Source: Desulfonatronaceae bacterium UBA663 | GTDB taxonomy: Bacteria > Desulfobacterota > Desulfovibrionia > Desulfovibrionales > Desulfonatronaceae | DNA: 5,415 nucleotides | Direction: 5' to 3' | Assembly (NCBI GenBank): GCA_002299865.1 | Contig: DBNV01000003.1 | Location: 1 to 5,415, forward strand | In this document: in pieces, positions 1-5,415 of the stretch | How the letters are laid out: each line of letters opens with the position of its first letter | Numbering within the stretch: position 1 is the stretch's first letter | Translations under genes and position numbers: made by a program | Notes under the pieces: generated by a model | The model's input: the letters and a program-made list of their open reading frames with translations, nothing else | Told to the model about the DNA's origin: nothing | Database searches by the model: none

Positions 1-1
1 C

Positions 2-847
2 CTGAAGGCGGGTAACGCCGTAGTCCTGCGGGGCGGTTCCGAGGCGTTTCACTCCAATCAGGCCTTGGCAACAATGATCGCTTTGGCCCTGGAAAGCGCC
101 GGGCTGCCGCGTGAGGCCGTCCAGCTCGTGCCGGTGCGGGACCGCGAAGCCGTATCCCACCTGCTCAAGCTGGACGATTGCATTGACGTGGTCATTCCCC
201 GAGGCGGGGAAGGGCTGATCCGGGCCGTCACGGAGCAGGCCACCATGCCCGTGCTCAAGCACTACAAGGGAGTCTGTCACGTGTACGTGGATCAGGGGGC
301 GGACTTGGACAAGGCCCTGGAGATCGTGTTCAATGCCAAGGTCCAGCGCTGCGGCGTGTGCAACGCCCTGGAGTGTCTGTTGGTGCATCAGGCCGAGGCT
401 CATGTACTTCTGCCCCGTGTGGCGAAGCGGCTGGGCCAGAGCGGCGTGCGTTTTCGGGCCTGTCCGACCGCTCTGCCGTTTTTAGGCGTCTTGGCCCAGG
501 CGGCCCGGGATGAGGACTGGGGCTTTGAGTTTCTGGATCTGATCCTGGCGGTGCGCGTAGTCCGGGATATGGATCAGGCCTTGGAGCATATCGCTGCGTA
601 TGGTTCCAACCATACCGAGGCCATCGTGACCAGGGACCATGACCGGGCCATGCGTTTTTTGCGTGAGGTCGACGCTTCCTTGGTCCTGGTCAACGCTTCG
701 ACCCGGTTCAACGACGGCGGTCAACTCGGGCTGGGCGCGGAAATCGGCATCAGTACCTCCAAGCTGCACGCCTATGGCCCCATGGGGGTGCGGGAACTGA
801 CCAGCGCCAAGTTCGTGGCCCTGGGGCAAGGTCAGGTCAGGGAGTGA
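2..847 (+). CDS. proA: Gamma-glutamyl phosphate reductase (glutamate-5-semialdehyde dehydrogenase), 5'-truncated by window edge
   Basis: This enzyme carries out the NADPH-dependent reduction of gamma-glutamyl phosphate to glutamate-5-semialdehyde, the second step of proline synthesis in the cytoplasm. The reading frame is open from base 2 and gives 281 residues before TGA at 845-847. ProA is usually about 415-420 residues, so roughly the first 140 are outside the window. The fragment opens with the family signature [19 protein letters not shown]. It contains the catalytic-cysteine motif RCGVCNALE, with the nucleophile at fragment residue 120 (codon 359-361). It also has the [11 protein letters not shown] segment and the C-terminal blocks [22 protein letters not shown] and [11 protein letters not shown]. 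The aldehyde dehydrogenase fold is intact in what is visible, with no frameshift. nadD follows after 13 bases, so the two are probably cotranscribed. The true start and any upstream proB cannot be seen. Confidence 0.97.
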   Translation: MKAGNAVVLRGGSEAFHSNQALATMIALALESAGLPREAVQLVPVRDREAVSHLLKLDDCIDVVIPRGGEGLIRAVTEQATMPVLKHYKGVCHVYVDQGADLDKALEIVFNAKVQRCGVCNALECLLVHQAEAHVLLPRVAKRLGQSGVRFRACPTALPFLGVLAQAARDEDWGFEFLDLILAVRVVRDMDQALEHIAAYGSNHTEAIVTRDHDRAMRFLREVDASLVLVNASTRFNDGGQLGLGAEIGISTSKLHAYGPMGVRELTSAKFVALGQGQVRE

Positions 848-849
848 GG
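846..849 (+). promoter_or_regulatory. Probable Shine-Dalgarno sequence of nadD, overlapping the proA stop codon
   Basis: GAGG at 846-849 overlaps the TGA of proA (845-847) and lies 11 bases before the nadD ATG. A second purine stretch, GGGAG at 840-844, lies 16 bases upstream and is less well placed. An in-frame TGA at 852-854 excludes any start upstream of 861, so the nadD start is fixed. The overlap of stop codon and ribosome site suggests that nadD translation is coupled to proA. Confidence 0.5.
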
Positions 850-860
850 TGTGAGTTCCC

Positions 861-1538
861 ATGCGCATCGGCATTCTGGGCGGCAGCTTCAATCCCGTGC
901 ATACCGGACATGTGCGACTGGCCGTGGAGGCCCTGGAACTGCTGCATCTGGACCGGGTCGATCTTGTACCGGCTGCTGTCCCGCCGCACAAGTCTACCAG
1001 CAGCTTGTTTCCCTTCGGGCTGCGTTGCCGGCTGCTGCGCCTTGCCGTCGCGGGCCTGTCCGGAATTCATATCAACCTGATGGAGGCCCGCAGACGCGGG
1101 CCGTCCTATACCTGGGACACCCTGGAGACCTTGAGCCGGGAACAGCCTGGAGCCCGGCTGTTCTTTTTGATGGGGGCCTCGGACCTGCCGACCCTGCCCG
1201 CATGGCGACGCGGTCTGGATCTGCCGCACAGGGCGGATTTGGTGGTCGCGGCCCGGCAGGGCATGGCCGAAGAGAGGATGCGGGAATTGATAAGCCGATA
1301 CTGGCCGGGTGCTACCGGCCCGGAGACGGCGCACTCGACGCCGGGCGAGGTCCTGGCCTGGCGTTTGCCCGAAAAGGGGCGGCTCATGTTGATTTCCCCG
1401 CCTTGCCTGGAGATCAGTTCCACCTTGATCCGTGGATATTGGCGACAAGGACGGGAGTTGACCCTGCTCACGCCGGAGAGCGTGGAGCGGGAGCTGATCC
1501 GAAAAAAAAGCGTCGTTGACCGGTTCTGGCTGTCCTGA
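861..1538 (+). CDS. nadD: Nicotinate-nucleotide adenylyltransferase
   Basis: NadD transfers AMP from ATP to nicotinate mononucleotide, giving deamido-NAD, the penultimate step of NAD synthesis. The 225-residue product is slightly longer than the roughly 190-215 residues usual for the family. It has the nucleotidyltransferase fold signature GGSFNPVHTGH at residues 7-17, including the catalytic HxGH (H14-H17). PPHK follows at 41-44, GPSYTWDTL at 80-88, a LMGASDLPTLPAWRRG block at about 103-118, and the second ATP-binding motif ISSTLIR at 185-191. The C-terminal LTPESVERELI matches the usual family ending. The start is ATG 861, because an in-frame stop lies just upstream. The gene follows proA by 13 bases and faces the small LuxR-type gene tail to tail, with 9 bases between stop codons. 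A run of eight A (1502-1509) near the 3' end encodes Arg-Lys-Lys-Ser and is an oddity only. Confidence 0.97.
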   Translation: MRIGILGGSFNPVHTGHVRLAVEALELLHLDRVDLVPAAVPPHKSTSSLFPFGLRCRLLRLAVAGLSGIHINLMEARRRGPSYTWDTLETLSREQPGARLFFLMGASDLPTLPAWRRGLDLPHRADLVVAARQGMAEERMRELISRYWPGATGPETAHSTPGEVLAWRLPEKGRLMLISPPCLEISSTLIRGYWRQGRELTLLTPESVERELIRKKSVVDRFWLS

Positions 1539-1547
1539 ACAGTTGCT

Positions 1548-1745
1548 TCATTGCAATCCCAGCCCTGATTCCAGGGCGAACTTGACCACTTGGATGCTGC
1601 GTAGATGCAGCTTCTTGGCAATGCGGCAGGCATAGTCGCTGACGATGCGCGGGTCGCCCCCGATTCTTTGCCCGATTTCCTTTGGCCGCAATCCCTGGGC
1701 CAAGTGCAGCAGCACTTGCAGCTCTCTTTGGGAGAGGGAGTCCAT
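1548..1745 (-). CDS. Small stand-alone LuxR/GerE-type helix-turn-helix protein
   Basis: The predicted 65-residue protein is almost entirely a LuxR-family DNA-binding domain. LSQRELQVLLHLAQGL (about residues 4-19) matches the family consensus LTxREREVLxLLAxG. PKEIGQRI (21-28) is the first half of the helix-turn-helix. DPRIVSDYACRIAKKLHLRS (31-50) covers the recognition helix and the following KLxVxS element, and VVKFALESGL closes the four-helix domain. No receiver or other sensor domain is present, so it resembles short GerE-like regulators. ATG 1745 is the only ATG close to the domain, but no convincing Shine-Dalgarno sequence precedes it. The same frame stays open to 1985, giving up to 145 residues. 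The extra N-terminal part shows no recognisable domain and would overlap the start of the chemoreceptor gene, so I prefer the short form. It converges on nadD and diverges from the chemoreceptor. Its target and signal are unknown, and it could be the remnant of a larger regulator. Confidence 0.68.
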   Translation of the reverse strand: MDSLSQRELQVLLHLAQGLRPKEIGQRIGGDPRIVSDYACRIAKKLHLRSIQVVKFALESGLGLQ

Positions 1746-1863
1746 GTTGTTTTGCGGGCGGCTTTTGGATTGTCCATTCTGCGTTCGGAGGCTTAGATCA
1801 CGTGTCCAGATGCCCCGCCGACTCTTTAAGATGGCGTCATGGATGGCTTGGTCATGCGGATTG

Positions 1864-1892
1864 TTGGTTTTTTTTCCGATTGGGCATATAAG
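1864..1892 (+). promoter_or_regulatory. Putative sigma70-type promoter of the chemoreceptor gene
   Basis: TTGGTT (1864-1869) and TATAAG (1887-1892) are separated by 17 bases. The -10 hexamer matches TATAAT at five of six positions and the -35 matches TTGACA at its first three. The T-rich spacer fits a housekeeping promoter. Initiation would fall near 1899, giving a leader of about 60 bases before the ATG at 1961. Flagellar and chemotaxis genes often use sigma28 or sigma54, but neither consensus is evident here. This is a by-eye match only. Confidence 0.4.
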
Positions 1893-1900
1893 GTCCAGCA

Positions 1901-1919
1901 GAGCATGTGCATTTTGCTC
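1901..1919. promoter_or_regulatory. Short dyad at the expected transcription start (possible operator)
   Basis: GAGCA (1901-1905) and TGCTC (1915-1919) form a perfect 5-base inverted repeat around a 9-base centre. The 10-base centre-to-centre phasing would place both half sites on the same face of the helix. The dyad lies just downstream of the putative -10 box, where a bound repressor would block transcription. A dyad this short can arise by chance, and no regulator can be assigned, although the adjacent LuxR-type gene is a natural candidate. Confidence 0.2.
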
Positions 1920-1947
1920 ACTCCATTTTAGCAACAGACTCAACACC

Positions 1948-1953
1948 GGGAGG
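1948..1953 (+). promoter_or_regulatory. Strong Shine-Dalgarno sequence that decides the chemoreceptor start
   Basis: GGGAGG lies 7 bases before ATG 1961, near-ideal spacing. The same frame has an earlier ATG at 1907 (18 codons longer) with no purine-rich sequence before it and within about ten bases of the predicted transcription start. Choosing 1961 also places the first membrane helix directly after a short basic N-terminus, as expected for an inner-membrane anchor. Confidence 0.85.
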
Positions 1954-1960
1954 AATAACG

Positions 1961-4051
1961 ATGGAAAGCGCCGGTGCCAAGGCAAAAACAGTGACCTGGA
2001 TATTGGGCGTTGCCGCCCTGGGGTTGTTCGCCGCTGCCCAGTGGCATGGTCTTTGGTGGCTGTTCGTCGTCGGGGCGGTTGCCTTGGTCCTTTTGCTGGT
2101 CTGCGTGCAGCGATGCGGCTTTGGCGCTTCGCAGGCAGTGCTTCGGGCCGCAGAAGACATCGCCGCCGGGAAGCCTCTTGATTTTGGTGCGTTGGAGCAG
2201 GCCGGCGGCACGGAAAAAATTGTCGGCGACCTCGGCCGGGTGGTCCGCCGGAAACAACAGGACGTGGAGTTCCTGCGCCAGGGGCTGGCCGGGCTGAACA
2301 TGCCCATACTGTTGTGCGACGCCCAGGGCCGGGTCTCCTTTGTCAACGAGAGCATGTGCCGGTCCCTGGGCAAGGAAGCCGTGAAGATCCAGGGCCGGCT
2401 GCTAGGGGAGGTATTTTTCGGCCAGGCGGGCTCAACATTGCTGGAACAGGCCGTGGAGAGCGGGCAGGCCCTGGACAAGGACGGGACGCTGGACCTTTGG
2501 AACGGCAAGGTTTGGAACGTTCGCTCCCTTTTGACTCCGGTGCGTGACGATACGGGAAAAGCGTTGGGTTCCCTGTTGCTGTGCGTGGACCTGAAGGCTA
2601 TCAAGGAGCAGCAGGCCAAACTTGAGCAGGAAAACAAGAAACGAGTCATCTTGGGCGAGGAGATCAACGAGCTGTCCCAGCGCGTGGCCTCGGCTTCCGA
2701 GGAGCTTTCGGCCTCAGCCGACGAGCAGGCTCGCGGGGCAAGACAGCAAAAGGAGCAGACCGACTCCGTGGCCACGGCCATGGAGGAGATGGCGGCCACG
2801 GTTCTGGAGGTAGCCAAGAATTCGTCCAATGCTTCCCAGGCCGCGGACGAGGCCAGGGCCTCGGCCCGTGAAGGCGTGGGCATGGTCGAAAAGGCGGCCG
2901 AGGGAATCAGCGGCGTGGCCGACTCCGCCCGTCAGTTGGCCGAGGTGCTCTCGCAGTTGAACAGCCAAGCCGCAGCTATCGGGAAAATCATTAACGTAAT
3001 CAACGACATCGCCGACCAGACCAATCTTCTGGCCCTGAACGCGGCCATTGAGGCGGCCCGGGCCGGGGACGCCGGTCGCGGCTTCGCCGTGGTGGCCGAT
3101 GAGGTGCGCAAGCTGGCTGAAAAGACCATGACCGCCACCAAGGAGGTGGAAAATGCCGTGATGACCATTCAGCGCCGCTCCCAGGACGCAGTGGCGTCTA
3201 TGGAGCAGACCGAGCGACTGGTTAAGGAGAGCACCGAGCACTCCACCAGGGCGAGCGAAGTCCTGAAGCTGATCATGGGCCGGGTGGAAGAGGTGGTCTC
3301 CCAGGTTGTGCAGATCGCCACTGCGGCTGAGGAGCAGTCCGCTGCGGCCGAGGAGATCAATCATAGCATCGAAGGTATCGCTCAGATTGCCCGGGAGGCG
3401 GACGAGGGGGCGGACCAGACCGCTGCGGCCACCAGGGATCTGGCCAAGCTGGCCCAGGAATTGCTCTCCGTGGCCCAAGGGTTCAGCGGGACCGTCAGCG
3501 ACGCGAGCAAGCTGGCGGTCTCGGAGGGTGAGATGAAGGGCGTGTTGCCGAAGCTGATGCAGGAATACATCAAGACGATCTTCGGCCAGGACGTTTTCCA
3601 GCACGTGCAGGAAGAGTTGGGCAATCCCGTCTTCCTGCCCACGGTCAGCTATCCGGACAATGTTCTGCACCAGATGGCCAAGATCGTTAGTGTTTCCACC
3701 AAAAAGAGCGTCCGGGAAATCATGATCGGACTGGGCGCGTTCACCGTGCCCCAGTTCCACAAAATGTACCGCAGATACTTCAACGCCAAGAACCTCAAGG
3801 ACTTCTACCTGAAGATGAACGACATTCACGCCCAGTTGACCAAGGACCATCCGGGCATCAAGCCGCCGAGTTTCACCTATGAGGACAAGGGGGACGTCCT
3901 GTTCATGAACTACCGCTCCAAACGAGCCTTGTTTGATTATTTTGAAGGCATTCTCAAGAGTGCTGCGAAGTTCATGAACGAGAAGGCGGACATCGTGGTC
4001 AAGCCCCTGGACGCGCACACGGCTCGGGCGGAGATCCGTTTTCACAAGTAG
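1961..4051 (+). CDS. Methyl-accepting chemotaxis protein with PAS domain and C-terminal H-NOX haem sensor domain
   Basis: This 696-residue chemoreceptor is predicted to sense a gas through haem and signal to CheA/CheW. Two membrane helices (about 11-27 and 31-50) are joined by a few residues, so there is no periplasmic ligand domain. Residues 51-100 are a possible degenerate HAMP-like linker. A PAS domain spans about 104-212 ([19 protein letters not shown] and [19 protein letters not shown]). The coiled-coil signalling hairpin covers about 220-510, with the conserved tip at 344-389 ([20 protein letters not shown], then [18 protein letters not shown]). Glu/Gln-rich stretches such as [10 protein letters not shown] are candidate methylation sites. 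Residues 525-696 are an H-NOX (HNOB) domain. It has MKG at 525, proximal haem histidine H623 in [10 protein letters not shown] at 635-636, and YRSKR at 651-655 for haem propionate binding. Tyr660 aligns with distal Tyr140 of Thermoanaerobacter H-NOX, suggesting O2 binding. There is no C-terminal CheR-docking pentapeptide, because H-NOX ends the protein. The start is set by the GGGAGG site. Confidence 0.95.
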   Translation: MESAGAKAKTVTWILGVAALGLFAAAQWHGLWWLFVVGAVALVLLLVCVQRCGFGASQAVLRAAEDIAAGKPLDFGALEQAGGTEKIVGDLGRVVRRKQQDVEFLRQGLAGLNMPILLCDAQGRVSFVNESMCRSLGKEAVKIQGRLLGEVFFGQAGSTLLEQAVESGQALDKDGTLDLWNGKVWNVRSLLTPVRDDTGKALGSLLLCVDLKAIKEQQAKLEQENKKRVILGEEINELSQRVASASEELSASADEQARGARQQKEQTDSVATAMEEMAATVLEVAKNSSNASQAADEARASAREGVGMVEKAAEGISGVADSARQLAEVLSQLNSQAAAIGKIINVINDIADQTNLLALNAAIEAARAGDAGRGFAVVADEVRKLAEKTMTATKEVENAVMTIQRRSQDAVASMEQTERLVKESTEHSTRASEVLKLIMGRVEEVVSQVVQIATAAEEQSAAAEEINHSIEGIAQIAREADEGADQTAAATRDLAKLAQELLSVAQGFSGTVSDASKLAVSEGEMKGVLPKLMQEYIKTIFGQDVFQHVQEELGNPVFLPTVSYPDNVLHQMAKIVSVSTKKSVREIMIGLGAFTVPQFHKMYRRYFNAKNLKDFYLKMNDIHAQLTKDHPGIKPPSFTYEDKGDVLFMNYRSKRALFDYFEGILKSAAKFMNEKADIVVKPLDAHTARAEIRFHK

Positions 4052-4146
4052 ATGGAGACGGGTCTGGTCATGTCTCTAAGTGGAATCGGGGTCGTGAAGA
4101 CGTCCAAGGAAGAGCTGTCGGAAGTGCCGCCAGAAACACCGCCGTC

Positions 4147-5415
4147 ATGACCACTTTAGGTCCTGAAAGGAATGTGGTTGTTCTTCGTGACGCCCTGTCC
4201 GATAAATGGCTGGTGTTTCGTAAACCGCGTGATGTGGTCTTGATCCATGCGGCGGACGAGGTCGTGGAGAAGCTGCGTCAGATTGAAGCCGCAGTGTCTG
4301 AGCAAGGGCTGCACGCGGCCGGATTTCTGGCCTATGAGGCCGCGCCGGGGTTTGATCCGGCGCTGCGAGTTTGCGTGAACCAGTTCGCGACTCAAGGCTT
4401 TCCATTGCTGTGGTTCGGACTGTACGACCGGATCGAGTTTTTGGAATGCCTTGCTTCCCCGCCAGCCTCCAGCCTGCCGGAGTGGACGGCGTCCATCTCC
4501 GAGCAAGAATACCTCTCTTCCTTGGAAGCCATCCGGGAGCATTTGCGCCAGGGCGACACCTACCAGGTGAATTTTTCCTTTCGCCTGTACGCCGCCCTCC
4601 GGACTGAACCCTGGGATTTTTTCCAGGCCGTGTGCAGCGTCGCTCCGGCTCCTTATGCCGCGTATGTCGGCCTGGAGGACTGGGCCGTGTGCTGCTTTTC
4701 GCCGGAACTGTTTTTTTCCCTGGATGGTCAAGCGATCCTTTCCAAGCCGATGAAGGGCACCCGGCCACGAGGGATGACCTTGGCCGAGGATCGACGTTTG
4801 GCCGAAGAATTAGTCCGCAGCGCCAAGGATCGGGCCGAAAACGTGATGATCACGGACATGGTGCGTAACGATCTGGGCCGGGTCGCCTGGCCCGGCAGCG
4901 TAAGGCCCTGGGAATTGTTCGCGGTGGAAAAGCACGCCACGGTCTGGCAGATGACTTCCAGCGTGGCCGCGCATACCAAGCGGCCCTTGGCGGAGATTTT
5001 TGCGGCCCTGTTTCCGCCGGCGTCCATCACCGGCGCGCCCAAAGCCGCGACCATGGGCATCATCGCGGACCTGGAAACCACGCCCCGGCGCATCTACACC
5101 GGCTGCATCGGACACTTCGGGCCGGGCCGCAAGGCCAAATTCAACGTGGCCATCCGCACCGTGCTCGTGGACAGGCGGCGGGGCCTTGCCGAATACGGCG
5201 TGGGTAGTGGCATTGTCTGGGACTCGGATGCACGCGGAGAGTACGAGGAATGCCGGACCAAGGCCCGGGTGCTGTCCCGGCGCGTTCCAGCGTTCGATCT
5301 CCTGGAAACCATGCTCTGGACGCCCGGCAAAGGGTATCTTCTGCTTCAACGGCATCTGGACAGGCTTTGTGCGTCCGCCGAATACTTTGATTTTCCCCTT
5401 GATGTGGAAGCGGTT
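4147..5415 (+). CDS. pabB: Aminodeoxychorismate synthase component I, fused to start of PabC-like lyase; 3'-truncated by window edge
   Basis: PabB converts chorismate, with ammonia from PabA, to 4-amino-4-deoxychorismate, a precursor of p-aminobenzoate and folate. The frame is open for 423 codons to the last base. An N-terminal block (HAAGFLAYEAAPGFDPALR, about 56-74) is typical of PabB fusion proteins. The chorismate-binding domain shows GDTYQVNFSF (136-145), FSPELFF (184-190), KPMKGTRPRG (200-209), KDRAENVMITDMVRNDLGRV (227-246), PPASITGAPK (290-299) and GVGSGIVWDSDARGEYEEC (351-369). Lys203 in PMKGT is the PabB-type catalytic lysine; anthranilate synthase TrpE has alanine there (PIAGT), so this is PabB. 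From about 382, FDLLETM and LLQRHLDRLCASAEYF match the start of class IV aminotransferase-like PabC. The full gene is therefore probably a PabB-PabC fusion that also releases p-aminobenzoate. No other start codon occurs in frame between 4051 and ATG 4147, and no good Shine-Dalgarno sequence precedes it. Confidence 0.93.
   Translation, partial: MTTLGPERNVVVLRDALSDKWLVFRKPRDVVLIHAADEVVEKLRQIEAAVSEQGLHAAGFLAYEAAPGFDPALRVCVNQFATQGFPLLWFGLYDRIEFLECLASPPASSLPEWTASISEQEYLSSLEAIREHLRQGDTYQVNFSFRLYAALRTEPWDFFQAVCSVAPAPYAAYVGLEDWAVCCFSPELFFSLDGQAILSKPMKGTRPRGMTLAEDRRLAEELVRSAKDRAENVMITDMVRNDLGRVAWPGSVRPWELFAVEKHATVWQMTSSVAAHTKRPLAEIFAALFPPASITGAPKAATMGIIADLETTPRRIYTGCIGHFGPGRKAKFNVAIRTVLVDRRRGLAEYGVGSGIVWDSDARGEYEECRTKARVLSRRVPAFDLLETMLWTPGKGYLLLQRHLDRLCASAEYFDFPLDVEAV

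Larger units (their letters stand above)
1746..1960. other. Divergent intergenic region between the LuxR-type gene and the chemoreceptor gene
   Basis: This 215-base stretch is visibly less GC-rich than the flanking genes. It should carry the start signals of two divergent genes. It contains a CACGTG palindrome (1799-1804), two direct GTCATG copies (1836-1841 and 1851-1856), and a run of eight T (1868-1875). It also holds a sigma70-like promoter, a dyad and the chemoreceptor ribosome site, each listed separately. I see no clear promoter for the minus-strand gene and no convincing sigma54 or sigma28 element. A minus-strand frame open through this stretch has no domain I recognise. Confidence 0.6.

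Noticed and set aside
482..1448. Minus-strand and alternative plus-strand open frames across proA and nadD
   Set aside because: These are low-complexity Pro/Arg/Ser-rich shadows of two well-recognised genes.
1562..1577. Hairpin GCCCTG-ATTC-CAGGGC just past nadD, as a possible terminator
   Set aside because: The stem is perfect but only 6 base pairs, has no T run on either strand, and lies inside the C-terminal codons of the LuxR-type gene.
1848..1862. Sigma54-like TGGC...TGC element upstream of the chemoreceptor
   Set aside because: The GG-to-GC spacing is one base short of the strict -24/-12 requirement, and the rest of the consensus matches poorly.
1868..1875. Run of eight T as an intrinsic terminator
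   Set aside because: No GC-rich stem precedes it on the plus strand, and on the minus strand it is a run of A. It sits in the spacer of a plausible promoter instead.
1907..1960. Longer chemoreceptor start at ATG 1907
   Set aside because: It has no ribosome site and lies almost on the predicted transcription start, whereas ATG 1961 has GGGAGG at ideal spacing.
1746..1985. 80-codon N-terminal extension of the minus-strand LuxR-type gene
   Set aside because: No recognisable domain, no internal ATG in the extension, and it overlaps the promoter, ribosome site and first codons of the chemoreceptor. It is kept only as an alternative start.
2714..4045. 443-codon minus-strand open frame opposite the chemoreceptor
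   Set aside because: It is the antisense shadow of the high-GC, strongly biased MCP and H-NOX codons. The translation is rich in Gly, His, Leu and Arg with no domain, while the plus strand has clear family motifs throughout.
4145..5355. Several minus-strand open frames opposite pabB
   Set aside because: They are antisense to unmistakable PabB motifs, and their translations show no recognisable domain.
1..5415. tRNA or rRNA genes, CRISPR repeats, insertion sequences, attachment sites
   Set aside because: None seen by eye. The window is almost wholly protein-coding and shows no repeat array, transposase or tRNA-like cloverleaf.

Overview
The window is GC-rich, densely coding chromosomal DNA. 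It looks like a Desulfovibrio-type anaerobe (Desulfobacterota, sulfate-reducer lineage). This assignment is inferred from the style of the chemoreceptor signalling tip, the presence of an H-NOX chemoreceptor (a fusion found mainly in anaerobes), and the proA-nadD and PabB-PabC fusion arrangements. No 16S rRNA or other taxonomic marker is present, so it is not certain.

Layout. Positions 2-847 (+) are the 3' two thirds of proA (gamma-glutamyl phosphate reductase, proline synthesis), cut by the window edge. Thirteen bases later nadD (861-1538, +; NAD synthesis) follows, probably in the same operon. Tail to tail with nadD, with only 9 bases between, is a small minus-strand gene (1548-1745) for a stand-alone LuxR/GerE-type DNA-binding domain. 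A 215-base divergent region (1746-1960) carries a plausible sigma70 promoter, a small dyad at the expected transcription start, and a strong Shine-Dalgarno sequence. It leads into the central gene (1961-4051, +), a 696-residue chemoreceptor. A 95-base gap then leads to pabB (4147 to the window end, +), a folate-pathway gene whose PabC half begins just before the window ends.

The most interesting object is the chemoreceptor. Its architecture is a two-helix membrane anchor with almost no periplasmic part, a PAS domain, a full MCP coiled-coil hairpin, and a C-terminal H-NOX haem domain. The H-NOX keeps the proximal haem-ligand histidine (H623), the Y-x-S-x-R propionate-binding motif (Y651/S653/R655) and a tyrosine (Y660) at the position of the distal-pocket Tyr140 of Thermoanaerobacter H-NOX. 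It is therefore predicted to be an oxygen (or O2/NO) chemotaxis sensor. The flanking metabolic genes (proA, nadD, pabB) are housekeeping and do not obviously work with it. The neighbouring divergent LuxR-type gene could regulate it, but that is only a positional inference.
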